This document shows, piece after piece, positions 34,052-42,690 of a DNA stretch of 64,000 nt. The position numbers were made by a program, and so were the translations under genes. Position 1 is the first letter of the stretch. Each line of letters begins with the position of its first letter. Source of the DNA: Thermosediminibacter litoriperuensis (GTDB taxonomy: Bacteria > Bacillota > Thermosediminibacteria > Thermosediminibacterales > Thermosediminibacteraceae); contig NZ_VNHO01000004.1 in the NCBI RefSeq assembly GCF_008124715.1, positions 54,894 through 118,893 on the forward strand. The letters are read 5' to 3'. Under the pieces are notes generated by a model that worked only from the letters and a program-made list of their open reading frames with translations, had not been told where the DNA came from and searched no databases.

Positions 34052-34996
34052 TCAGCTAATCTCTTTAATAAAATTCTCCACTGTTTCAGCTATTGCTCCG
34101 CTATCAAGGCCGAAATGCCGTTTTAACATTTCTTCAGAACCTGCTGTGCCGAACCTATCTTTTACTCCCATCCTCAAAAACTTCACTCCAGAACCTTTTT
34201 CAGCCAGAAATTCTGCTACAGCACTTCCAAGGCCGCCGGTAATATTGTGGTGCTCCACAGTTACTACTTTATCTAAATAAGAAGTAAGCTCTGTTAATAA
34301 CTTTTTGTCTACCGGCCTTACAGTTGCCATGTTCACTACTGTGGCATAAATACCCTTTAACCGCAAAATTTCAGCAGCTTTCAAGCTATCGTACAAAGCG
34401 CCGCCGCATGCGACGATTAGAACATCTTTACCTTCTACCAAAACCCTGCCCTTCCCAATTTCAAATTTATCCTCTTTAGTAAAAATTACTGGCTCATCTT
34501 TTCTTCCTCTTAAGCGCATATAAACAGGTCCGATATAATCAAACATTGCTTTTGTAGCACTGTAAGCTTCCATCGCATCTGCAGGGTCTATTATAACTAT
34601 GTTTGGTAAAGCTCTAACGGCTGCTACATCCTCCAAGGCTAAATGTGTAAAGCCTAACCACGCTGAAGAAAAACCCGTATCGGTCCCTATCATCTTTACA
34701 TTTAAATTAGCTGTGGCTACATCCACGCGTACTTGTTCTATAGCGCGAAACGCTAGAAAGTTAGCATAAGATGTAACTGCCGGAATCTTGCCCGAAAGGG
34801 CCAATCCAGCTGCTACACCGACCATCGTTTGCTCAGCTATGCCTACGTTAAAACTCCTCTCGGGAAACCTTTTTACAAAATCCCCATAGCGCGAAGCCGA
34901 ATCCGCTGCCACTACAACAACGTTCGAATTTTTTTCTCCAACCTCCAAAAGAGCCTCAGCAAATGAGGTTCGGGTAGACTTTTTCAATTCACTCAT
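34052..34996 (-). CDS. Transketolase, C-terminal subunit (second copy)
   Basis: Split-transketolase C-terminal half, 314 residues, with RSFNVGIAEQTMVGVAAGLAL containing the catalytic glutamate, FTHLALEDVAAVRALPNI and a C-terminal domain ending in KRHFGLDSGAIAETVENF. Its start overlaps the end of the second N-terminal subunit gene by eight bases. Relative to the first copy the active-site loop differs (GFTHLALED instead of GATHQSIED), which removes a glutamine-serine pair near the substrate and may indicate a different donor or acceptor. Confidence 0.92.
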   Translation of the reverse strand: MSELKKSTRTSFAEALLEVGEKNSNVVVVAADSASRYGDFVKRFPERSFNVGIAEQTMVGVAAGLALSGKIPAVTSYANFLAFRAIEQVRVDVATANLNVKMIGTDTGFSSAWLGFTHLALEDVAAVRALPNIVIIDPADAMEAYSATKAMFDYIGPVYMRLRGRKDEPVIFTKEDKFEIGKGRVLVEGKDVLIVACGGALYDSLKAAEILRLKGIYATVVNMATVRPVDKKLLTELTSYLDKVVTVEHHNITGGLGSAVAEFLAEKGSGVKFLRMGVKDRFGTAGSEEMLKRHFGLDSGAIAETVENFIKEIS

Positions 34997-35843
34997 CGCA
35001 AAGTTCCTCCAGTGCTAGCTCATTTTTCAAGTCTTCATACTGCTTGCGTGTCAGTACTTTATAGTGCCATTCCACTTTGTTCTCCGCTATTTTTAATCCC
35101 TTGCCTTTTATTGTATTGGCTATAACAACCGAAGGCTGATTTTTGACAAAAGGAATCTCTTCAAAAGCTAATAGCAATTCTCTTACATCATGGCCGTCAA
35201 CAACTTTAACTCCCCAGCCGAAAGACGACCACTTCTCGGCCAGAGGCTCAAGGCGGCTAATATTCTCCGTAAAATCTCCCAGCTGAAGCCTGTTTCTATC
35301 GACCACCACTACCAAATTGTACAGCTTATAATGGGCAGCTGCCATGGCTGCCTCCCAGTTACTCCCCTCCTGTAATTCCCCGTCTCCAGTTACCACAAAG
35401 ACCTTATATTCCTTTTTATCCAGGTGGGCAGCCAAAGCCATTCCCATGCCAATGGCAATGCCGTGTCCCAAAGATCCCGTATTGGCCTCTACGCCGGGAA
35501 GCTTCATTTCCGGGTGGCCAGGTAACACTGTATCAAATCTAGAACAAAAATCTTTTAAATGCCTTCTTTCGAAAAAGCCTACTTGGGAAAGAATAGAATA
35601 GAGTGCCAAACAGCCATGTCCTTTGCTCAATATTAATCTATCTCTATCAGACCACCGCGGATTTTGTGGGTCCAGTTTTAAAATACCTATATATAAAGTA
35701 GCGAGAATTTCTGCAAGGGAAAGCGCAGGGCCGAGATGTCCTGTCCCTGCTCGGGTGCTCATCCAAAGGCAGTCTTTTCTGATTCTTTCAGCAGTCTGCT
35801 TAATCACTTCGATTTTTTCCTCGCTCACATCCAAAAGAATCAC
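34989..35843 (-). CDS. Transketolase, N-terminal subunit (second copy)
   Basis: Split-transketolase N-terminal half, 284 residues, with GTGHLGPALSLAEI in place of the usual GHPG-S segment, LSKGHGCLALYSIL, and the TPP/metal motif [20 protein letters not shown]. The leucine after GH instead of proline-glycine is a visible departure from the first copy. Together with its partner it is the second transketolase in 6 kb, inside the sigma-54-controlled operon led by the transaldolase-type gene. Confidence 0.92.
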   Translation of the reverse strand: MILLDVSEEKIEVIKQTAERIRKDCLWMSTRAGTGHLGPALSLAEILATLYIGILKLDPQNPRWSDRDRLILSKGHGCLALYSILSQVGFFERRHLKDFCSRFDTVLPGHPEMKLPGVEANTGSLGHGIAIGMGMALAAHLDKKEYKVFVVTGDGELQEGSNWEAAMAAAHYKLYNLVVVVDRNRLQLGDFTENISRLEPLAEKWSSFGWGVKVVDGHDVRELLLAFEEIPFVKNQPSVVIANTIKGKGLKIAENKVEWHYKVLTRKQYEDLKNELALEELCDE

Positions 35844-35858
35844 TCCTTCAACTTCCTT

Positions 35859-37055
35859 TTAAAACAGTGACTTAACGTATTCTTCTAAACCTACCATAGC
35901 CTTTGAAAATTGGTTATAAGTTGTAACAGTAGGCTCTAAATTTTCAAATTCTTCAGGACTAATGGTATCCTCGCCGTAAGCTTCAGCAAAATACGGAATT
36001 TTCAACAGTTTTTCCATAACTTCATCCGGGACAGATTCTTTACTTTTATCTTCTATGGGCCTATCCAAATATAACAACATAAATGACTTGATTAGCTCGG
36101 GATTCATAGTGTACACCAGATTACATCCTGCAAGTTTTTCGATATGCCAGATACACTGTATGCCATTTACTTTAGGGCTAACCCTGCTTGAAGCCACCAG
36201 CATCTTGCTGGGGTAGTTCCTCTCTGACAGAATCCTGCAAGCTTTTTTGGTTATAGCAATGCCCGCCCATCTTTTCATTTCTTCTGTAAGGTCTATACCT
36301 CTTTCTTTTGCCTGCTGCTCAAAAATTTTGGCATCTTCAAACCTTCCTATCATAATGGTAATAACCGAACGCCATCTAGAATAATCCACCCCATATTTTT
36401 CTCCGACGGCCTTTCCCTGTTTTACAGCTTCAGCTACCGCCATTATCTGAGGCAACGTAAAGCAAAGAGTTGCATTTGTAGGAACGCCGAGAGATGTAAG
36501 AATGAAAATCGCGAGTACTCCAGATCTGGTAGTGGGGATTTTTACCATTATATTTGGCTGCAGTGCTTTCAATTCAAGGGCCTGCCTCACCATTTCTTTT
36601 TCATCGGTAAAAAGCCTCGGGTCCACCTGAGCTGACACGTAACCGTATTTGTATCCGGATTTTTCAAAAAGAGGAAGGTATCGTTCAGCACCCCTCTTGC
36701 AGGCTTCCTTATATGCCTCCCAAGTCACTTGTTTGTAATCCATTCCGGGATTGGCCTTGATTATATCCCGGATTATTTTCTCCCACTCAGCTTTTAAATT
36801 ATCAAATACAGCTTTTGTAAGCGGCGGATTGGTAGTCACTCCCTGAAAAACCCATTTCCCCGGCTCTAATTTTTCATCCCACAACTTTTTAAGTTGCAAG
36901 CTTATTAGTTCCTTTAAATCTTCATCGACTGAACTTATAAAATCACTGCACCATTTTTCATAAATAAGCGGATTTGAATCCCACCATAATTCCATATCTT
37001 GCGATAATGAGTTAAGCCTTTCCATAGCACTTTTTTTGTAAGTATCGCGAGTCAT
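35859..37055 (-). CDS. Transaldolase-family protein (long form)
   Basis: A 398-residue (alpha/beta)8 class I aldolase of the transaldolase family. The Schiff-base lysine is in NIMVKIPTTRSGV, with the VFQGVTTNPPLTKA segment near the N-terminus and KMLVASSRVSPKV late in the protein. Ordinary bacterial transaldolases are about 215 or 315-380 residues; this one has an extra N-terminal ~50 residues and a C-terminal extension. It transfers a dihydroxyacetone unit or acts as an aldolase. It is the first gene of the operon and lies about 30 bases from a sigma-54 promoter start. Confidence 0.83.
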   Translation of the reverse strand: MTRDTYKKSAMERLNSLSQDMELWWDSNPLIYEKWCSDFISSVDEDLKELISLQLKKLWDEKLEPGKWVFQGVTTNPPLTKAVFDNLKAEWEKIIRDIIKANPGMDYKQVTWEAYKEACKRGAERYLPLFEKSGYKYGYVSAQVDPRLFTDEKEMVRQALELKALQPNIMVKIPTTRSGVLAIFILTSLGVPTNATLCFTLPQIMAVAEAVKQGKAVGEKYGVDYSRWRSVITIMIGRFEDAKIFEQQAKERGIDLTEEMKRWAGIAITKKACRILSERNYPSKMLVASSRVSPKVNGIQCIWHIEKLAGCNLVYTMNPELIKSFMLLYLDRPIEDKSKESVPDEVMEKLLKIPYFAEAYGEDTISPEEFENLEPTVTTYNQFSKAMVGLEEYVKSLF

Positions 37056-37096
37056 TTGACAACCTCCCGATTGGATAAATTCCTAAGTACCCATGG

Positions 37097-37116
37097 AAAG
37101 CAATATCTATGCCAAA
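37097..37116 (-). promoter_or_regulatory. Sigma-54 (-24/-12) promoter of the transaldolase operon
   Basis: On the minus strand TTGGCATAGATATTGCTT matches TGGCAY-N5-TTGC exactly with a ten-base GG to GC interval. It lies about 45 bases from the transaldolase-type gene, with a TGCA-N4-TGCA palindrome about 120 bases upstream. Confidence 0.85.
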
Positions 37117-37124
37117 AAAATTAG

Positions 37125-37156
37125 ACCTCCGTATAAAAAATACGAAGGTCTTTTTG
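37125..37156 (-). terminator. Candidate terminator after the activator gene
   Basis: Around 37125-37156 the arms GACCTCCGTAT and ATACGAAGGTC form a stem of about ten pairs with an A-rich loop, followed on the plus strand by TTTTTG and preceded by A/T runs. It could end the activator transcript or insulate the sigma-54 promoter just beyond it. Confidence 0.45.
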
Positions 37157-37234
37157 CCTTGAGCTCATTGGATTTTTTGCTTCTCTAATGTTTAAAAAAA
37201 CATCAGGTTTTATGCAATTCTAAAGCCAATTTAC

Positions 37235-37246
37235 TGCAAAAATGCA
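37235..37246. promoter_or_regulatory. Activator-binding palindrome upstream of the transaldolase operon
   Basis: TGCAAAAATGCA is an exact TGCA-N4-TGCA site 120 bases upstream of the sigma-54 promoter. The 15-mer TGCAAAAATGCATTA here also occurs, inverted, at 29610-29624 before the DapA-family operon. Confidence 0.72.
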
Positions 37247-37256
37247 TTAACACTAA

Positions 37257-38990
37257 CTATAATAACTTCGATTCGAACTTCTTCAATTTCCTTATTATTG
37301 TTGATTGGTCTACTCCCAGTATTTCCGCAGCTTTATAGGTGCTTCCGCCTTTTTCTATGGCCCGTTTTATCAACTGATATTCCACGAGGGCACTTGCTTT
37401 TTTCAAAGGCATTATTTCAGAAACATAAACGCCTTCAGATTTATTTGTTTCTTCTCCATTTAACAATTCTACCGGCAAATCTTTTTTTGTTATATAATTG
37501 TCTTCCGAAATCACTACTAGCCTTTCAATTACATTTTCAAGTTCTCGGACATTACCTGGCCACGAATATCTCATAAAGGCCTCAATCACTTCGTTCGTCA
37601 GTTGTTTTGAACGGCCGTATTTTTCATTAAACAAGTTTAAGAAGTGATGAGCCAGAATCGGGATATCCTCCGGCCTTTCCCTTAGGGGAGGCACCGTAAT
37701 AGGAACCACATTGAGTCTGTAATAAAGATCCTGTCTGAATTTTCCGTCTTTTACTAGCTCTTTTAAATCCTTATTTGAGGCAGCGATTATCCTCACATCA
37801 ACTTTAATAGTTTTTATACCACCCACCCGAATAAATTCTTTTTCCTGCAAAACTCTCAAAAGCTTTACCTGTAAGGGAAGCGGAAGCTCGCTAACTTCAT
37901 CTAGCAATAGTGTACCTTTATCTGCTACCTCAAAAAGTCCTGGCTTGCCCTCGCTTCTTGCCCCTGTAAATGCGCCCTTTTCATAGCCGAATAATTCTGC
38001 CTCAAGTAGGTTTTCTGGTATTGCTCCGCAGTTAATTTTCACAAAAGGCCCATTACTCCTGTCGCTTATATTGTGAATATACTTGGCAAGTACCTCTTTG
38101 CCTACACCTGTTTCACCGTAGATCAATACAGTAGATTCTACTGCGGCGACTTTGTTTACGGTCTCCATTAATTTTTCCATGGCTCTACTTCTGTATATTA
38201 TCTCGGAATTTTTGATGTGGGCGATTCTCAGAGATAACAGCTCTTTTTCGTATTTTTGAAGAAGCTCCTTAGTCTGTTTCAGTTCAGTCTTCAGCTTTTC
38301 TTCATCGGTGATATCTTTAGAAATACTGACAACTCTTTTAATGCCTCCCTGTTCATCAAAAACAGGTGTAGCAGTTACCAATAATTTCCGACCGGTTTTT
38401 GTCTTTTGAGTTACTGTAACCGGTTTTTTCTCTTCAATAACCATCCGTGTAGCCGATGGAAAGTACATCCCGTTTTTTTCCAAATCTTTTACATTTTTCC
38501 CTATGAGGCTTTCAGGTTTTACTCCATAAAGTTTTTCACAGGATGAGCTTATCCTCACTTTTGAACCTGACCCATCGGTAATGCAAGCCAGATCGTCAGA
38601 ACAAGCCATAAAAGCTTCCAGGTCAGTCTTCACAAGGTCCAGTTCGTTTTTAATAGATTTTATACTATTCAACATGAATGAAATTATTTCTTTATACGTT
38701 ATTACACCCTTTATTTCGCCACGATTACCGTTTACGAGAAAAAATTCCCCATTATAGTTCTTGATGTCGATGCTGTCGTGTTCACCAATTATCCGAAATG
38801 AGGTTATAGGCGAGCATTTTTTTATATCAAAATTTTCAGATAACGACAATATTTTTAACGGTAAACAATCGCTATTCAGAACGACTATATAATCGCAATC
38901 TTTGGGGTCAAACGCTACGTTTTTATCCAGATCCGCTTCCTTAACCGGTAATATTTTTTTATTCATAAACCGCATGGCTTTTTCTCTCAT
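37257..38990 (-). CDS. Sigma-54-dependent transcriptional activator (PAS, AAA+, HTH)
   Basis: A 577-residue enhancer-binding protein. Residues ~1-110 are an unassigned sensory region with a CBS-like end (GEIKGVITYKEII), followed by a PAS domain at ~125-230. The AAA+ domain at ~260-500 has Walker A GETGVGKE, the sigma-54 contact loop GAFTGA, Walker B GTLLLDEVSEL and the R-finger region. The C-terminal HTH is TYKAAEILGVDQSTIIRKLK. A ribosome site AGGTGAG precedes the ATG. It almost certainly binds the TGCA-N4-TGCA palindromes near three sigma-54 promoters of this block. The PAS domain may sense the inducer; no receiver domain is present. Confidence 0.93.
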   Translation of the reverse strand: MREKAMRFMNKKILPVKEADLDKNVAFDPKDCDYIVVLNSDCLPLKILSLSENFDIKKCSPITSFRIIGEHDSIDIKNYNGEFFLVNGNRGEIKGVITYKEIISFMLNSIKSIKNELDLVKTDLEAFMACSDDLACITDGSGSKVRISSSCEKLYGVKPESLIGKNVKDLEKNGMYFPSATRMVIEEKKPVTVTQKTKTGRKLLVTATPVFDEQGGIKRVVSISKDITDEEKLKTELKQTKELLQKYEKELLSLRIAHIKNSEIIYRSRAMEKLMETVNKVAAVESTVLIYGETGVGKEVLAKYIHNISDRSNGPFVKINCGAIPENLLEAELFGYEKGAFTGARSEGKPGLFEVADKGTLLLDEVSELPLPLQVKLLRVLQEKEFIRVGGIKTIKVDVRIIAASNKDLKELVKDGKFRQDLYYRLNVVPITVPPLRERPEDIPILAHHFLNLFNEKYGRSKQLTNEVIEAFMRYSWPGNVRELENVIERLVVISEDNYITKKDLPVELLNGEETNKSEGVYVSEIMPLKKASALVEYQLIKRAIEKGGSTYKAAEILGVDQSTIIRKLKKFESKLL

Positions 38991-39183
38991 AGCAACTCAC
39001 CTGACAAAATTTTCTTTATTTGTGATGCTACTAATATTATATCATATAAATCCCAATATTTCAGTGAAAATTCGCACAGAAAATTTATCCAAATCCCCTT
39101 AAAAAGATTTTAATTGAACACCATCTTATTTTTTTCTTTTCACGAGACATAATAAGTACAAACTTAAGCCGGTGGGTAAAATT

Positions 39184-41199
39184 ATGGATAACGAAAACAA
39201 GAAGCCAAACAGGCTTATAGATGAAAAATCTCCGTACCTGCTTCAGCACGCGTACAATCCGGTGGACTGGTACCCGTGGGGATATGAAGCTTTCGAAAAG
39301 GCCCGCAGGGAGGAAAAATTAATATTCTTGAGCATCGGTTATTCCACCTGCCACTGGTGCCACGTGATGGAGAGGGAAAGCTTCGAAGATGAAGAAGTAG
39401 GGGACATACTCAACAGATACTACGTCTCCATCAAAGTCGACCGTGAAGAGCATCCCGACGTGGACAATTATTACATGGGAGTATGCCAGGCCCTAACCGG
39501 CAGCGGGGGCTGGCCTCTGACCATTATCATGACTCCCGACAAGCACCCGGTATTTGCGGCAACTTATCTACCAAAGGAGGACTCCTACGGCCGGCCGGGA
39601 CTCAAAACCATTCTTTTAAAAATAAACGAACTGTGGCAGAAAGATAGAGAAAGGTTAATCACCACCGGCAGGGAAATAGTGTCATCGATTAAAAAGCTGG
39701 AGCGCACCAGTCCCGGGGAACTGGATCCCGGGGTGATCGATAAAGCCTTTGAAACGCTGAAGGCCTCTTACGACAGGAAATACGGCGGATTCTTCGGGGC
39801 GCCCAAGTTTCCGATGCCCTGCACCCTGCTGTTCCTGCTCGGGTACTATGACTACAGGAAGGACCCCGAAGCCCTAGAGATGGTGAAAAACACCCTAAAA
39901 AACATGTACAAGGGTGGCATATACGACCATATCGGATTCGGCCTGTGCCGGTATTCCACCGACAGGCGATGGCTGGTACCCCATTTCGAGAAAATGCTGT
40001 ACGACAACGCACTGGTTTGTTTTGTCTGCGCCGAAGTCTACAAAATAACCCGGGACGAGTTTTTTAAGACCTTTGCTCTCGAAATAATAGACTACGTCTT
40101 AAGGAATCTCAAAAACCCGGACGGAGGGTTTTACACCGCCGAAGACGCCGACTCTGAAGGAGAAGAAGGCAGGTTTTACACCTGGACGCCGCAGGAAATA
40201 AGGCAAGTGCTGGGCGACCGCGCCGGCAAGTTTATGGAAAACTACAATATAACCGAAAGGGGAAACTTCGAAGGAAAAAACATCCCGAACCTTATAGGCA
40301 GGGATCTCTCCTGTAAAATGGACGAGGATACCAGAAAAAAGCTCTTTGAATACAGGGAACAAAGGGTAAAACCTTTCAGGGACGAAAAAATACTGGTTTC
40401 GGGCAACAGCCTAATGATCGCCTCCTTGTTCAGGGCATACGGGATTACGAAGAACGAAAACTACAGGAAAGAAGCCGAGGTCGCTTTGAATTTTATCCTG
40501 GAAAGAGCCCGGGGGGCCGATGGGCGCCTACACGTCGGATACAGGAACGGAATTATGAAGGCCAGGGCGACCTTCGACGATTACAGCCATCTTTTATGGG
40601 CTCTTCTGGAGGCTTACGAGTATACCCTCGACACAGGTTACCTTAATAAAGCAAAGTCTCTGGCGGATGAGATGATAGACCTTTTTTACGACAAAGAAGC
40701 CGGCGGGTTTTACCTCACCGGCAGCGATGTGGACCACCTGCCCGCACGGGCAAAGGACACCGACGACGGTGCTGTGCCTTCAGGAAATTCGGTTGCCGCT
40801 TTTTCCCTTGCCAGGCTCTCGAGACTGCTCTTCGACAGCGGCATGGACGAGCTTGCCCGAAATCAGTACAGGGTTTTCGCGAGGAGAATCTCCGCAAACC
40901 CCGTTTACCACACTTTCTTCCTCTACTCTTTTATATACGCGCTGACAGGCGGCATTGAAGTCATAATAGCCGGAGAAAGGCCGGAAAAATTCACCAACCA
41001 TCTCATAGAAAATTTCTTCCCATATGCGGTTTGGGCCCATGCAGACAGTTTGAAAGAGATTATTCCCGCGTATGAAAACTACGGCAAAATTGGCAGTATG
41101 ACGGCGGCATACGTGTGCAAAAACGGGTCCTGTAAAAGTCCGGTTACTACGTTGGAAGAATTCAAAGAAGCACTGGGCTTTGACGGGCATAAAACATAG
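39184..41199 (+). CDS. DUF255 thioredoxin-domain protein (YyaL/SSP411 family)
   Basis: Cytoplasmic protein of 671 residues. The N-terminal DUF255 thioredoxin-like domain contains [17 protein letters not shown] and the [14 protein letters not shown] active-site segment. The rest is an (alpha/alpha)6 barrel like N-acylglucosamine epimerases and GH families ([19 protein letters not shown]). The family is widespread and highly conserved, but its reaction is not established to my knowledge. The start is ATG 39184 (MDNENKK) with GGTGGG upstream. It converges with rtcB on the other strand. Confidence 0.88.
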   Translation: MDNENKKPNRLIDEKSPYLLQHAYNPVDWYPWGYEAFEKARREEKLIFLSIGYSTCHWCHVMERESFEDEEVGDILNRYYVSIKVDREEHPDVDNYYMGVCQALTGSGGWPLTIIMTPDKHPVFAATYLPKEDSYGRPGLKTILLKINELWQKDRERLITTGREIVSSIKKLERTSPGELDPGVIDKAFETLKASYDRKYGGFFGAPKFPMPCTLLFLLGYYDYRKDPEALEMVKNTLKNMYKGGIYDHIGFGLCRYSTDRRWLVPHFEKMLYDNALVCFVCAEVYKITRDEFFKTFALEIIDYVLRNLKNPDGGFYTAEDADSEGEEGRFYTWTPQEIRQVLGDRAGKFMENYNITERGNFEGKNIPNLIGRDLSCKMDEDTRKKLFEYREQRVKPFRDEKILVSGNSLMIASLFRAYGITKNENYRKEAEVALNFILERARGADGRLHVGYRNGIMKARATFDDYSHLLWALLEAYEYTLDTGYLNKAKSLADEMIDLFYDKEAGGFYLTGSDVDHLPARAKDTDDGAVPSGNSVAAFSLARLSRLLFDSGMDELARNQYRVFARRISANPVYHTFFLYSFIYALTGGIEVIIAGERPEKFTNHLIENFFPYAVWAHADSLKEIIPAYENYGKIGSMTAAYVCKNGSCKSPVTTLEEFKEALGFDGHKT

Positions 41200-41225
41200 G
41201 CGTTAAATGCTTCACAGCAGAGTCT

Positions 41226-42659
41226 TTAAGATTCCTCGCCTTCGCCTTTCAGGACTCCCATGGGCTTTAGCTTCACTACCGGCTTTGTGAGGCCGGCATC
41301 AACCAGGGTGAACACCACTTCATCGATGTCTTTGTAGGCCAAAGGCGCCTCATCGAGCAGTGCCCTTAAATTGCCCGCCGCTATAACCACGTTTTTGGTC
41401 TGTTCCAGGAGCTGTTCTCTTGTGAATTCGTTCTTTGCCCTCTTCCTGGACATGACCCGGCCGGCGCCGTGGTTTACCGAGCAAAAAGTCCGGTGTATTT
41501 CAGGGAGCCCGACCAGCACGTATGAGGCCGTGCCCATGCTGCCGGGGATTATAGCTGGATGCCCAGTATCCCTGTAGCAGGGCGGATTATCGCCGTGGCC
41601 GGCGGGGAGGGCTCTGGTAGCGCCCTTCCTGTGGACAAGGAGCCACCTTCCCCCGTGTTTTTCTTTTTTTGCGATGTTGTGGGCCACATCGTAAAGCAGG
41701 TCCAGCCCCAGCTCGGATTCGGGCTTTTTCAGGACCTCTACGAAAGCCTCCCGAACGAAATGGGTTATGAGCTGCCGGTTGCAGAAAGCGTAGTTGGCCG
41801 CGCAGGCCATGGCTTTCAAGTAATTCTGGCCGTCCTCCGAAAAAACCGGGGCGCACGCCAGCCCCTTCACAGGAGCCCTCGTGCCGTTCCTCTCGGAATG
41901 CTCCCACATAATTCTGGAATAATCGGTGCATATCTGATGCCCCAGGCCCCGGCTGCCAGTGTGGATGAGCACGTATACCATGCCTTTAAAAAGCCCGAAC
42001 CTGGCGGCGGTTTCCTGGTCGAAGACCTTTGCGACCCTGCCGATTTCTATGAAGTGATTGCCGCCGCCTATGGTGGCAAGCTGGTCAGCCCTTTCCCTCG
42101 CCGCCTTGGGCACCGCTGCGGCATCTCCTACGGGGATGCAGCCCCGGTCCTCGATCCTCTCCAGGTCTTCCTTTCTGCCGAAGCCTGCCCTGATAAAATA
42201 CTCGACGCCGATCTGAGCCACCGCATCCAGGTCCGGTTTTCGAAGAGCCTTCACCGCACTCGATTTGCCCACTCCGGAAGGCACACGAGATGATATGGCA
42301 TCCAGGATCTTCGATATCCTTTCCTCATTGATTTCCCCTGCGTCAATCCTGGTGGTCAAAAGCCTGACGCCGCAGTTTATGTCCATCCCTACGGCACCCG
42401 CCGAGACTACACCGGTTTCGTAGTCGGTAGCCATGACTCCCCCGATGGGCAGCCCGAACCCGGTATGTATGTCCGGCATGCCGATAACGGGGCTTACAAC
42501 CCCCGGCAGGAGCGAGGCGTTGTAAAGCTGGTTTATGGCTTCGTCCTCCCCGAAATCCTGAAATAACCCGGGACTGAGGTAAACATGAATTTCAACCTTT
42601 GATTCGGGATTGGTGAATGCGTAGCAGTTGGTGCAAACGGGTTTCAGTTTTCCCTTCAT
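41226..42659 (-). CDS. rtcB: RNA-splicing ligase RtcB
   Basis: Cytoplasmic GTP- and Mn-dependent ligase of 477 residues that joins 2',3'-cyclic phosphate and 5'-OH RNA ends, used in RNA repair. The motifs are GMPDIHTGFGLPIGG, GMDINCGVR with a conserved metal-binding cysteine, TIGGGNHFIEIG, LIHTGSRGLGHQ and SVNHGAGRVMSR with the GMP-accepting histidine. I chose ATG 42659 (MKGKLKPV), with GGAGTG upstream, over ATG 42704, which lies inside jetD. No rtcA or rtcR is near. It is 32 bases after the Wadjet jetD gene, so the two may share a transcript. Confidence 0.93.
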   Translation of the reverse strand: MKGKLKPVCTNCYAFTNPESKVEIHVYLSPGLFQDFGEDEAINQLYNASLLPGVVSPVIGMPDIHTGFGLPIGGVMATDYETGVVSAGAVGMDINCGVRLLTTRIDAGEINEERISKILDAISSRVPSGVGKSSAVKALRKPDLDAVAQIGVEYFIRAGFGRKEDLERIEDRGCIPVGDAAAVPKAARERADQLATIGGGNHFIEIGRVAKVFDQETAARFGLFKGMVYVLIHTGSRGLGHQICTDYSRIMWEHSERNGTRAPVKGLACAPVFSEDGQNYLKAMACAANYAFCNRQLITHFVREAFVEVLKKPESELGLDLLYDVAHNIAKKEKHGGRWLLVHRKGATRALPAGHGDNPPCYRDTGHPAIIPGSMGTASYVLVGLPEIHRTFCSVNHGAGRVMSRKRAKNEFTREQLLEQTKNVVIAAGNLRALLDEAPLAYKDIDEVVFTLVDAGLTKPVVKLKPMGVLKGEGEES

Positions 42660-42690
42660 ATCAGCCACACTCCATTTTTGTGATATAAAG

